From contig CAYXGZ010000008.1 of assembly GCA_964464755.1 (NCBI GenBank), forward strand, positions 1-64,000: a stretch of DNA of 64,000 nt, read 5' to 3'. The notes under the pieces were generated by a model. The model was not told where the DNA came from and did not search any database. It saw nothing but the letters and a program-made list of their open reading frames with translations. The stretch's first letter is position 1. The number at the start of each line of letters is the position of its first letter. A program made the translations under genes and the position numbers. Shown here one piece after another: positions 15,660 through 22,706 of the stretch. The DNA comes from CAYXGZ01 sp964464755 (lineage in GTDB: Bacteria; Planctomycetota; MHYJ01; JACPRB01).

Positions 15660-16643
15660 ATGAAGAGCTTCGACTACGTCCGGGCCGGCTCGGCGGCCGA
15701 CGCCGCGGGGCTGCTCGCGGAGACGCGGACCGCGCTGCTCAAGGCGGCGGGGACGGACCTGCTCGACCGGCTCAAGTCCCAGCTCGAGACGCCGACGCGC
15801 CTCGTCAGCTTGGCGGGCGCGCCCGGGATGGACGCCATCTCGCGCGACGGCGGCGGCGCGAGGATCGGTGCCCTGGCGACGCTCGCCCGGATCGCCGCCG
15901 AGTTCCGCGAGGGCCCGCTGGCCGTGCTCGGCCAGGCCGCGGGGGCGGCCGCCACGCCTCAGGTCCGCAACGTCGCGACGCTCGGGGGCAACCTGCTCCA
16001 GCGCCCGCGCTGCGCGTACTACCGCCTCGCCGAGGTCTCCTGCCTCAAGAAGGGCGGATCGACGTGCCCGGCCGCCGAGGGCGACCACCGGCTGCACGCC
16101 GTCTTCGCGACCTCGCCCTGCTCGGCCGTCCACCCGTCGAACCTGGCCGTCGCCCTGTCGGCCCTCGGGGCCGTCGTCCAGCTCCAGGGCCCGAAGGGGG
16201 CCCGCGAGGTCCCGATGGCGTCGTTCTTCACCGCGGCCAAGGACGACCCGACGCGGGAGAACGTCGTCCAGCGCGACGAGGTGCTCGCGTCGGTGACCGT
16301 GCCGGCCCCCGCGGAGGGGTCGCGGAGCGCCTACCTCGAGGCGCGGGAGAAGGAGTCGTTCGACTGGGCGCTCGTGAGCGCCGCCGTGGTCCTGGCCCTG
16401 GAGGGGGGGACGATCAAGTCGGCCCGGGTCGTGCTGGGCTCGGTCTCGGGCACTCCCTGGCGCTCGGAGGCCGCGGAGGCGGCCCTCGCGGGGAAGAAGG
16501 CCGGGGAGGAGTCGGCCGCCGCGGCGGGGAAGGCGGCCTTCGAGGCGGCGACGCCCCTGCCGGGGAGCGCGTGGAAGGTCCGCATCGGCCGGACGATCGT
16601 GAAACGCGCGGTGCTCGCGGCCGCGGGCCTCTGGAAGGAGTGA
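15660..16643 (+). CDS. paoB: Aldehyde oxidoreductase FAD subunit with extra 4Fe-4S cluster (PaoB-like)
   Basis: 327 residues starting 2 bp after the Mo subunit. It has the FAD-binding features of the CO-dehydrogenase flavoprotein family (AGTDLLDRLK, TPQVRNVATLGGNLLQR). Four cysteines, C118, C128, C136 and C154 (RPRCAYY, SCLKKGGSTCP, TSPCSAVHPSN), match the 4Fe-4S insertion that distinguishes E. coli PaoB/YagS from xanthine dehydrogenase FAD subunits. This is the best evidence that the operon encodes a PaoABC-type periplasmic aldehyde oxidoreductase and not a xanthine dehydrogenase. It passes electrons from the Fe-S clusters to its acceptor through FAD. Confidence 0.93.
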   Translation: MKSFDYVRAGSAADAAGLLAETRTALLKAAGTDLLDRLKSQLETPTRLVSLAGAPGMDAISRDGGGARIGALATLARIAAEFREGPLAVLGQAAGAAATPQVRNVATLGGNLLQRPRCAYYRLAEVSCLKKGGSTCPAAEGDHRLHAVFATSPCSAVHPSNLAVALSALGAVVQLQGPKGAREVPMASFFTAAKDDPTRENVVQRDEVLASVTVPAPAEGSRSAYLEAREKESFDWALVSAAVVLALEGGTIKSARVVLGSVSGTPWRSEAAEAALAGKKAGEESAAAAGKAAFEAATPLPGSAWKVRIGRTIVKRAVLAAAGLWKE

Positions 16644-16646
16644 TCG

Positions 16647-16880
16647 ATGGAATCCGACGCCCGGACCGCCGAGGGGACCTGCCTCCACCTGCGCTGCAAG
16701 GGGATGTTCGTCCGCGGGACGACGGCCCCGGAGTCCGAGTACGCCGGCGACACCACGCACTGGTGGTGCGCCCTCAGCTGCTACGCGGTCGGGCCGGACC
16801 AGGACTGGGTGCACCGGAGCGCCTGCGTCCCCGGCCGCTCCTGCCACGTGCCCCGGGGCGGGCCCGCCGATCCGGCGTAA
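16647..16880 (+). CDS. Small cysteine-rich protein following the aldehyde oxidoreductase
   Basis: 77 residues with six cysteines (C12, C17, C41, C45, C60, C66) and the tryptophan-rich line DTTHWWCALSCYAVGPD. The C-x4-C ... C-x3-C ... C-x5-C spacing could hold zinc or an Fe-S cluster or form disulphides. No signal peptide. It begins 3 bp after paoB, so it is the last gene of the operon and may be an accessory, redox or metal-handling protein. I do not recognise a named family. Confidence 0.7.
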   Translation: MESDARTAEGTCLHLRCKGMFVRGTTAPESEYAGDTTHWWCALSCYAVGPDQDWVHRSACVPGRSCHVPRGGPADPA

Positions 16881-16929
16881 CGCGCCGCCCCGCCGCTCGT
16901 ATCAAGACAGACACCCGAGGAGACGATCC

Positions 16930-17844
16930 ATGAGATTCGCCGCCGCCCTCCTGCTGCTCCCGCTGCTCGCCCCGCCGCTCCGCGCCCAGGACGCCGCCAA
17001 GGTGCGCCTGGAGTGGAAGTGGACCAAGGACTCCGTGCAGCGCTACGAGACGCTCACCGAGAACAACACGGAGTTCGCCGGCGGCGAGATGGTCCAGAAG
17101 ATGCTCTTCGGCCTCACCCAGAAGGTCGCCGCCATCGACGCCGAGGGCACGGCCACGGTCCAGGCCACCTACGACCGCGTGAAGGTCGAGATGGACATCC
17201 CGATGATGGGGAAGACCGACTACGACTCCGACCGCGACAAGGAAGCCCCCGCCGATCCCGTCGGCAAGATCATGGCCGGCATGGTCGGCAAGTCGATCAC
17301 GATGACCATCGAGTCGCGCGGGCACATCAAGAAGGTCGAGGGCGTGAAGGCGATGGTCGACGCCATCGTCAAGAACCTCGACGAGGAGTCGGGCGCGATG
17401 ATGGGCGAGCGCTTCGCCAAGCAGTTCACCGACGACTCGATGAAGCAGCAGATGCAGCAGGGCTTCGCCGTCCTCCCCAAGGGCGAGGTCGGCGTGGGCG
17501 ACACCTGGGTCGAGTCCGGCGAGGTCCCGATGGCCATGATGGGGAAGATGACCTACAAGACGAAGTTCTCGCTCAAGGAGATCCGCGACGGGGGCGGGGA
17601 GGCGGTGATCGCGCTCGAGACGACCTTCGCCATGGAGAAGGGGGCCGAGAAGCCCGGCGACGAGGAGCCCGCGATGCCGCCCTTCGAGCTGACCGAGGGC
17701 AAGGCCAAGGGCGAGATGGTGTGGTCGATCGCGAAGGGGGCCCTCGTCTCCTCGAAGACCACCTCGACGATGGCGATGAACGCGATGGGCCAGGAGATCA
17801 CGACGACCTCGAAGACCGAGATGAAGGCCGTCGCGCCGAAGTAG
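16930..17844 (+). CDS. Secreted DUF6263-like protein
   Basis: 304 residues with a signal peptide ending at LRAQ. The mature protein opens with a beta-hairpin-rich pattern (VRLEWKWTKDSVQRYETLTENN) and contains GEVGVGDTWVESGEVPM and KAKGEMVWSIAKGALVSSKT, the layout of DUF6263-type exported proteins common in Planctomycetota and Bacteroidota. Methionine-rich. CCGAGGAGACG gives a strong ribosome-binding site. It is separated by 49 bp from the small Cys-rich gene and probably has its own transcript. Function unknown. Confidence 0.75.
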   Translation: MRFAAALLLLPLLAPPLRAQDAAKVRLEWKWTKDSVQRYETLTENNTEFAGGEMVQKMLFGLTQKVAAIDAEGTATVQATYDRVKVEMDIPMMGKTDYDSDRDKEAPADPVGKIMAGMVGKSITMTIESRGHIKKVEGVKAMVDAIVKNLDEESGAMMGERFAKQFTDDSMKQQMQQGFAVLPKGEVGVGDTWVESGEVPMAMMGKMTYKTKFSLKEIRDGGGEAVIALETTFAMEKGAEKPGDEEPAMPPFELTEGKAKGEMVWSIAKGALVSSKTTSTMAMNAMGQEITTTSKTEMKAVAPK

Positions 17845-17851
17845 GCCGGGG

Positions 17852-18058
17852 TCAGAGGACCTCGGCCTCCTTGCACTTCTCGCAGACGTAGCCGATGCCG
17901 GTCGTCTCGACGAAGACGTAGATCGCCCCGCCGCAGCGGTGCGTGGGCTTCGGCAGCCGGATCCACTCGTACATCGCCTGGTCCTTGGCCGCCTCGTACA
18001 CGGTCCCCATCCACTCGATCTTCGAGTTCAGCAGGTCCGTGAGCGTCTTGTCGTCCAC
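17852..18058 (-). CDS. Small zinc-ribbon-like protein
   Basis: 68 residues from a GTG at 18058. An AGGAGG sequence sits 5 bases upstream and overlaps the stop codon of the preceding lipoprotein gene, so translation is coupled and the GTG start is well supported. C-terminal cysteines (THRCGGAIYVF and YVCEKCKEAEVL) form a likely CxxC-type metal site. The N-terminal half is helical (LTDLLNSKIEWMGTVYEAAKDQ). It is the last gene of the DUF350/ATP-grasp unit. Role unknown; perhaps a metal-dependent adaptor. Confidence 0.7.
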   Translation of the reverse strand: MDDKTLTDLLNSKIEWMGTVYEAAKDQAMYEWIRLPKPTHRCGGAIYVFVETTGIGYVCEKCKEAEVL

Positions 18059-18067
18059 CGTCGCCTC

Positions 18068-19042
18068 CTATGAAAAGCCCGAGCCGCCCCCGCTCCCGCC
18101 CGAGCCCCAGGTGCTCTGCGAGCGCGTCCAGAAACGGTGGTACCCGGAATACGAGCGCCCGTAGGCGCGGCTGCCCGTCGCGTAGGTCGCCGGCGAGGCC
18201 CCGCTGAAGACCGTGCTCCGCGGCGTCGGCGTCCAGCCCGCGATCTCCGAGCCCGCCCCGCGCACCGAGACCTCGAGGACCTGCAGGCCCCGGGCCTTCA
18301 ACGTCACGAAGTAGTCGACCAGGTCGTCGGAGCAGACGCCCGTGCTGCCCGCGGGGTGCACGTAGTAGGCCGTGAGGATGCCCCGGCCCTGCAGGATCGC
18401 CGCGGGGGGCAGGTCCGACAGCACGTGGAAGTAGCGGTTGTCGAAGGTCTCCGCGCTCCCCGAGCCCTGCATCCGCCGGTTGTCGAACATGAAGACCGGG
18501 CGCGGGATGAGGGGGCGCGACGCGCGCGACGCCTCGACCTCCGCCGCCCAGTACAGCAGCGCCCCGAGGGTCCGGTCGAGCGGGACCACGCCCTTCGGGT
18601 GCGGCCAGTTGTTCACCGTGAGCACGGGCACGAAGCCCTTCCCCGCGAGGCGGGCGCCCCAGGCGACCGAGGCCTCGCCGGGCAGGTCCACGAAGACGGC
18701 CGCGTTGTCGAGGTCGCGCCTCAGGATCTCCCCGATCTGCCCCTCCGTGGGGTCGGGATCCGCGCAGGCCGGGCCCGTCGCCCGGGCCACGATCTCGATC
18801 GCCGCGGGCAGCGTCGGGCGGTAGTACGGCCGCCACGGGTCCGTCGCCGGCGGCACCCACGCCGCGTGGAGCGATTCGGACTTGAGGTAGCGCTTCCACC
18901 CGAGGCCCTTGAGGCTGTCGTGGTTCCGGAGGTCCAGGAGCACGCGGGACTCGGTGCCCTCCGGCGGCCGGACCTCGATGGGGTCCCGACAGCCGCCCAG
19001 CGCCGCCAGGCCCAACGCGACGATCCCGTGGCGGCGGCTCAC
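18068..19042 (-). CDS. Lipoprotein with Ser/Gly/aromatic-rich tail, ATP-grasp partner
   Basis: 324 residues from a GTG at 19042, overlapping the stop of the ATP-grasp gene (GTGA). Signal peptide with lipobox LGGC (Cys18). The central 250 residues look like a folded alpha/beta domain (LDNAAVFVDLPGEASVAWG, FVPVLTVNNWPHPKG, ILTAYYVHPAGS). The last 50 residues are low complexity, rich in Ser, Gly, Tyr and Arg, ending GSGGSGGGSGFS. In E. coli the YgiC/YjfC ATP-grasp proteins are paired with lipoproteins (YgiB/YjfM, DUF1190) that also end in Ser/Gly-rich tails, so this may be the functional counterpart though not evidently homologous. Confidence 0.75.
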   Translation of the reverse strand: MSRRHGIVALGLAALGGCRDPIEVRPPEGTESRVLLDLRNHDSLKGLGWKRYLKSESLHAAWVPPATDPWRPYYRPTLPAAIEIVARATGPACADPDPTEGQIGEILRRDLDNAAVFVDLPGEASVAWGARLAGKGFVPVLTVNNWPHPKGVVPLDRTLGALLYWAAEVEASRASRPLIPRPVFMFDNRRMQGSGSAETFDNRYFHVLSDLPPAAILQGRGILTAYYVHPAGSTGVCSDDLVDYFVTLKARGLQVLEVSVRGAGSEIAGWTPTPRSTVFSGASPATYATGSRAYGRSYSGYHRFWTRSQSTWGSGGSGGGSGFS

Positions 19043-20223
19043 GGCATCACCTTCACGGCGGCGGTGTACGCGTCGGAGGCGATGAACGGCTCGCGGGCCG
19101 CGCGCACGTAGAAGCCCTCGAAGCGGTTCGCGACGACGTACGCGCCGTAGCAGGGGTAATAGGTCCCGCCCCCCAGCTCCACGGGCAGGGTCTCGAAGCG
19201 CTCCTGGACGATCCACTGGCCGGGCTCGGAGAGCGGCCAGCCCAGCGCGTCCGCCCAGTCCGCGTCCGAGTGGAAGCGGCCGACGAGGACCTGCTCGCCG
19301 ACGCGGCCGAAGGAGCGCTTGACGACGATCTCGTCGCGGCGCGCGCGGTACTCGTCGAGCCGGCGGGCGTCGAAGCGCTCCGTGCGCGGCAGGTGGCGCT
19401 CGACGAGCCCGCGCTCGGCGGCCGTCAGCAGGTCGCGGCGCTCCCACCAGAAGGCCATGCCGATCTTGGTCTGCGCGACGAGCTGGGCGAAGGGGTTCAC
19501 GAGGCGCACGGCGCCGTCCTTCACCGCGGCCCGCAGGCCCTCCGCGGCCGGGATCCCGTCGAGCCACTCCGCGGGGAAGAAGCGGTAGAGGACGTCGATC
19601 GGCTGGCCGAGGAGCCGGAGCCGCCGGCCGTCGTAGGCCAGGTTGGCCGCGCCGCCGAGGATCGCGGGGATGCCGCGCCGGATCCAGGCCCGGCGGAGGA
19701 ACTGGCACTGCTCGAGGTCCTCGCCGAAGCCGCTCGCGTAGACGATGCCGACCGAGGGGCGCACGAGGTCGCGGCACGCGAGGTCCGTGGCCGCCTCGAG
19801 GACGCGGCAGGACTTCGGGTCGCCCGCGACGAGGTCGGCCAGCCCGGAGGCCTCGTGGAGGCCGCCGGGCACGTCCGTGTTGAACTCGCTGAGCTTCCAC
19901 CCCTCCGGCGTGCGGAAGACGTCGTAGCGCGCGAGCAATTCGCCGGCCCGGCCGGGGCGGCCGCGCTCGGCCTCGACGAGGCGCCGGACGCCGGGCGGCA
20001 GCGAGAAGGCGTCGAGGATCCGGTCGTCCGCCAGCGCGAGGTCGGCGGTGCGGGCGATGAGCGCGGCGAAGCGCTCGCAGATCGACGCGACCTCGTCCCG
20101 CTCCGCGGCCCGCAGGGGGATCGGGTCGGCCAGCGGCTTGGGCTCGCCCTCGACGTAGGCCGACCAGGCGAGGTACTCCGTCTGGAGGCGGTCGAGGATC
20201 GCGGGCTCGGGGGAGCGCGTCAC
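19039..20223 (-). CDS. Glutathionylspermidine-synthase-like ATP-grasp ligase
   Basis: 394 residues from a GTG at 20223 that overlaps the previous stop (GTGA). The pre-ATP-grasp and ATP-grasp blocks of the glutathionylspermidine synthase family are visible: LSEFNTDVPGGLHEASGL, VGIVYASGFGEDLEQCQFL, AQTKIGMAFWWE, EIVVKRSFGRVGEQVLVG (ATP-binding lysine) and QWIVQERFETLP. The family forms amide bonds using ATP; the YgiC/YjfC branch lacks the amidase half and its substrate is not known. Its fixed neighbours here (DUF350, lipoprotein) match that branch's known genomic company. Confidence 0.85.
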   Translation of the reverse strand: MTRSPEPAILDRLQTEYLAWSAYVEGEPKPLADPIPLRAAERDEVASICERFAALIARTADLALADDRILDAFSLPPGVRRLVEAERGRPGRAGELLARYDVFRTPEGWKLSEFNTDVPGGLHEASGLADLVAGDPKSCRVLEAATDLACRDLVRPSVGIVYASGFGEDLEQCQFLRRAWIRRGIPAILGGAANLAYDGRRLRLLGQPIDVLYRFFPAEWLDGIPAAEGLRAAVKDGAVRLVNPFAQLVAQTKIGMAFWWERRDLLTAAERGLVERHLPRTERFDARRLDEYRARRDEIVVKRSFGRVGEQVLVGRFHSDADWADALGWPLSEPGQWIVQERFETLPVELGGGTYYPCYGAYVVANRFEGFYVRAAREPFIASDAYTAAVKVMP

Positions 20224-20807
20224 GGCAGCTCCCGGAACTCGATGTCCGCGACCCACCACGCGCCGAGGGCGCCGCGGGCGATCTTGAGGACCGCGAGGCT
20301 GCCCCGGGCCTTGAGCTTGTGGGCCTCCTCGGTGAGCTCGTAGGAAACGTCGTCGCGCCAGTAGGGCGAGCGCAGGACGGCCCTCGCGTCCGGGCCCGAC
20401 TCCACGAGGGCGTAGGTCAGGGTTCCCGGCGCCTGGCCGAGCATCCCGTTGAGCAGCGTCAGGGGCGGCTGGTACAGCCAGGCCGACACGAGCGACGCGG
20501 GCGAGGCGAGGAGCAGGGCCAGGATCCCGTGGGCGAGGAAGCGGCGGATCCGGCCCCGGTCCCAGGGGCCGCGGGGGGAGGGACGGCGCCGCAGCCAGAG
20601 GTACGCGGCGACCGCGTAGCACGCGCCCAGGACGGCCACCGACGGCCAGAACAGGCCCCGGGTCTCGAGGAGGCGGTACCTCGCCGCGGGGAGGTGGCAG
20701 GCGGCGGCCAGGACGGGCGCGGCGGCGAAGGCGATCAGCGCCCCGCGCGCCGCCACGGGCAGGGGCCGCTTCCGCGAGCCCGGCTTGCCGAAGGGTTTCG
20801 GGGCCAT
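20220..20807 (-). CDS. Inner-membrane protein of the DUF350/ATP-grasp unit
   Basis: 195 residues with three hydrophobic segments (AARGALIAFAAAPVLAAACH, FWPSVAVLGACYAVAAYLWL, FLAHGILALLLASPASLVSA) and then a soluble C-terminal domain of about 75 residues ending WWVADIEFRELP. The N-terminus is basic (PFGKPGSRKRP), giving a cytoplasmic start. It lies between DUF350 (19 bp upstream) and the ATP-grasp gene (overlap), so it is a constant member of the same transcript. No family recognised. Confidence 0.7.
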   Translation of the reverse strand: MAPKPFGKPGSRKRPLPVAARGALIAFAAAPVLAAACHLPAARYRLLETRGLFWPSVAVLGACYAVAAYLWLRRRPSPRGPWDRGRIRRFLAHGILALLLASPASLVSAWLYQPPLTLLNGMLGQAPGTLTYALVESGPDARAVLRSPYWRDDVSYELTEEAHKLKARGSLAVLKIARGALGAWWVADIEFRELP

Positions 20808-20826
20808 GGTCGTCCTTCAGACTCCG

Positions 20827-21699
20827 TTACAGCAGCCGCGTTACGAGGATCGCGCAGCCGACGTAGGCCACGGCCTCGAGCAGTCCCGCCGCGAGGTTGC
20901 GGTCCGCGGAGATCTCGCGGTTCACGTTGCGGAACCCGAGGAGCAGCCCGTCGGCGACGATCCACCGGACGAGGGGCAGGCCCGCGAGGGGGACGAGCAG
21001 CCGCGCGAAGTCGCGGACCGACTCCTCCCAGCTCGAGAGGTCGCCGGCCGCCGCGTGCGCGACGACGATCCCCGTCGCCAGCAGGGCGCCACCGAAGCCG
21101 AGGGCGGCCGCGACGTTGCCCTTCTCGGTGACCTCCTCCTCGACGTCGTAGGGCGTGATCCACTCGTAGAGGAGGCTCGTGAGGAAGAGCGCGCCCTGGC
21201 CGAGCGCGAAGAAGATCAGCGCCGCGACCGAGCCGCCGAGCTCCGTGCGGAAGAAGCCGCCGGTCACCCCGGGGTTGTCGCCCTGGACCGCGCCGCCGTA
21301 GACCAGGCCCGTGGCCGCGAGGCCGCAGCCGCAGACGATCCCCGCGGCGAGGTTGCGTCCCTCGGCGAGGTCGCGCCGCAGGTCGACGCCGAACACGGGG
21401 CGCCAGATCGACGCCGAGACGAGGAGGCAGGGGATCGCGACCAGGCCGTGGACGCCGACGAGGATCGCGTCTCGGCCCAGGTCCCGGGTCTCGCCGGAGA
21501 GCAGCCCCGCGAGGGCGAGGAAGAGGCCGAGGTGGTAGCCCGCGAGGGCGACGGCGAAGGCCCCGTTGTCGCGGGTGGTGAGCTCGTGGGAGAGGCTGAG
21601 GCGGGAGAGGTGGCCGGCGGCCAGGCGGCCGAGCCCGACGAGGGCCAGGACCTCCGCGAAGAGCACGGCGAAGGGCAGCCAGCTCTCGAGCGGGGGCAT
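20827..21699 (-). CDS. DUF350-family membrane protein, tandem duplication
   Basis: 290 residues, about twice the length of the single-domain YjfL-type protein, with eight or so hydrophobic segments. Two DUF350 units are visible from repeated lines: DNGAFAVALAGYHLGLFLAL with GRNLAAGIVCGCGLAATGLV in the first, and KGNVAAALGFGGALLATGIV with DRNLAAGLLEAVAYVGCAIL in the second. DUF350 proteins are inner-membrane proteins repeatedly encoded beside GSPS-like ATP-grasp ligases. It is the first gene of the five-gene minus-strand unit and has an extended -10 promoter only 9 nt before its ATG. Confidence 0.85.
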   Translation of the reverse strand: MPPLESWLPFAVLFAEVLALVGLGRLAAGHLSRLSLSHELTTRDNGAFAVALAGYHLGLFLALAGLLSGETRDLGRDAILVGVHGLVAIPCLLVSASIWRPVFGVDLRRDLAEGRNLAAGIVCGCGLAATGLVYGGAVQGDNPGVTGGFFRTELGGSVAALIFFALGQGALFLTSLLYEWITPYDVEEEVTEKGNVAAALGFGGALLATGIVVAHAAAGDLSSWEESVRDFARLLVPLAGLPLVRWIVADGLLLGFRNVNREISADRNLAAGLLEAVAYVGCAILVTRLL

Positions 21700-21708
21700 C
21701 CGGGGGCG

Positions 21709-21717
21709 ATTATAGCA
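21709..21717 (-). promoter_or_regulatory. Extended -10 promoter of the DUF350/ATP-grasp unit (leaderless)
   Basis: Minus-strand TGCTATAAT, a perfect TATAAT with the TGn extension; the missing -35 is compatible with that. Nine nt separate the box from the ATG at 21699. Confidence 0.55.
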
Positions 21718-21724
21718 ATCGCGC

Positions 21725-21753
21725 TTGCCTCGCCGAGGGAGGGGGGGTATCTT
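21725..21753 (+). promoter_or_regulatory. Promoter of greA-queF
   Basis: TTGCCT at 21725-21730, exactly 17 bp spacer that is almost all G in its second half, TATCTT at 21748-21753. Predicted start near 21760, a few bases before a hairpin. Confidence 0.5.
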
Positions 21754-21763
21754 TTTTTCCGGA

Positions 21764-21799
21764 AAACGCGCGCCGCCCGGGCGCGCGTTTCTCGTTTTT
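21764..21799 (+). terminator. Attenuator-like hairpin in the greA leader
   Basis: Perfect 11 bp inverted repeat AAACGCGCGCC / GGCGCGCGTTT (21764-21774 and 21780-21790) with a 5 nt loop, then CTCG and a TTTTT run at 21795-21799. It lies between the greA promoter and its ATG at 21814, so it can only act on greA transcription (or on an antisense transcript). Confidence 0.5.
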
Positions 21800-21813
21800 C
21801 CACAGGGGAGACC

Positions 21814-22278
21814 ATGGACCGAGTGCCGATGACCCAGCGGGGCTACGACCAGGCCAAGGACAAGCTCCACAAGCTCAAGAACGTGGAGCTGCCCCGCCTC
21901 GAGAAGTCCCTCGGGGACGCCCGCGAGCTGGGCGACCTCTCGGAGAACTCGGAGTTCGAGACGGCCCGCCACGAGATCAACATCATCGAGACGCAGATCG
22001 CGGAGCTCTCCGACAAGCTGGCCCGCGCCGAGATCATCGAGATCGAGGAGGGGGACAAGGTCGGCATCGGGGCCAAGGTCAAGGTGACCGACCTCGACAC
22101 GAAGCGGCCGGACGAGTTCTTCGTCGTCGGCGAGGGCGAGACCCGCGAGGACTCCGACTGCGTGTCCGTCGCCTCGCCGCTGGGCCAGGCCATCCTCGGC
22201 CTCAAGGTGGGCGAGGTCGCGGAGTTCGCCGCCCCGCGCGGCAAGATCCGGTACAAGGTCGTCAAGATCAGCTGGTAG
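21814..22278 (+). CDS. greA: Transcription elongation factor GreA
   Basis: 154 residues, usual length. N-terminal coiled-coil finger with the family signature (ELGDLSENSEFETARHE; the DLSEN acidic tip inserts into the RNA polymerase secondary channel) and a C-terminal FKBP-like domain (SPLGQAILGLKVGEVAEF). It stimulates cleavage of backtracked transcripts. AGGGGAG precedes the ATG. A hairpin with a T-run occupies its leader, recalling the attenuated greA leader of E. coli. The queF gene follows 2 bp after its stop. Confidence 0.96.
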   Translation: MDRVPMTQRGYDQAKDKLHKLKNVELPRLEKSLGDARELGDLSENSEFETARHEINIIETQIAELSDKLARAEIIEIEEGDKVGIGAKVKVTDLDTKRPDEFFVVGEGETREDSDCVSVASPLGQAILGLKVGEVAEFAAPRGKIRYKVVKISW

Positions 22279-22280
22279 GC

Positions 22281-22664
22281 ATGGCCGGCTACCGCTCGCA
22301 CGCCCGGGCCGGGATCGACGCCCGCCGCCCGAAGCTGGAGACCTTCGAGAACCAGTTCCCCGGGTACGTCATCACCATCACCGACCCGGAGTACAACGCG
22401 ATCTGCCCCAAGACCGGCCTGCCGGATTTCGGCACCGTCACGATCAGCTACCAGCCCGACCGGCGGGTCCTCGAGCTGAAGTCCTTCAAGATGTACATGA
22501 CCTCCTTCCGCGACATCGGGATCTTCTACGAGAACGCGGTCAACGTGATGCTCCGCGACCTCGCGAAGGCCTGCTCCCCGGTGTGGATGACGGTCTGCGG
22601 CGAGTTCAACGCCCGCGGCGGCATCCGCTCCAAGGTCGAAGCCCGGTACGACCGGCCCGAGTAA
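22281..22664 (+). CDS. queF: NADPH-dependent 7-cyano-7-deazaguanine reductase QueF
   Basis: 127 residues, the short unimodular form. The catalytic region CPKTGLPDFGTVTISY contains the thioimide-forming cysteine and downstream aspartate; the QueF signature LELKSFKMYMTSFRDIGIFY contains the NADPH/preQ0-binding residues. It reduces preQ0 to preQ1 in queuosine synthesis. It is co-transcribed with greA (2 bp gap), an unusual pairing, and complements QueD at 5.6 kb; QueC, QueE and Tgt are not in the window. Confidence 0.95.
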   Translation: MAGYRSHARAGIDARRPKLETFENQFPGYVITITDPEYNAICPKTGLPDFGTVTISYQPDRRVLELKSFKMYMTSFRDIGIFYENAVNVMLRDLAKACSPVWMTVCGEFNARGGIRSKVEARYDRPE

Positions 22665-22706
22665 CGGGATTCCGAACCCGCCTCCGGCGAGGTACGCTTA
22701 CCGGGT

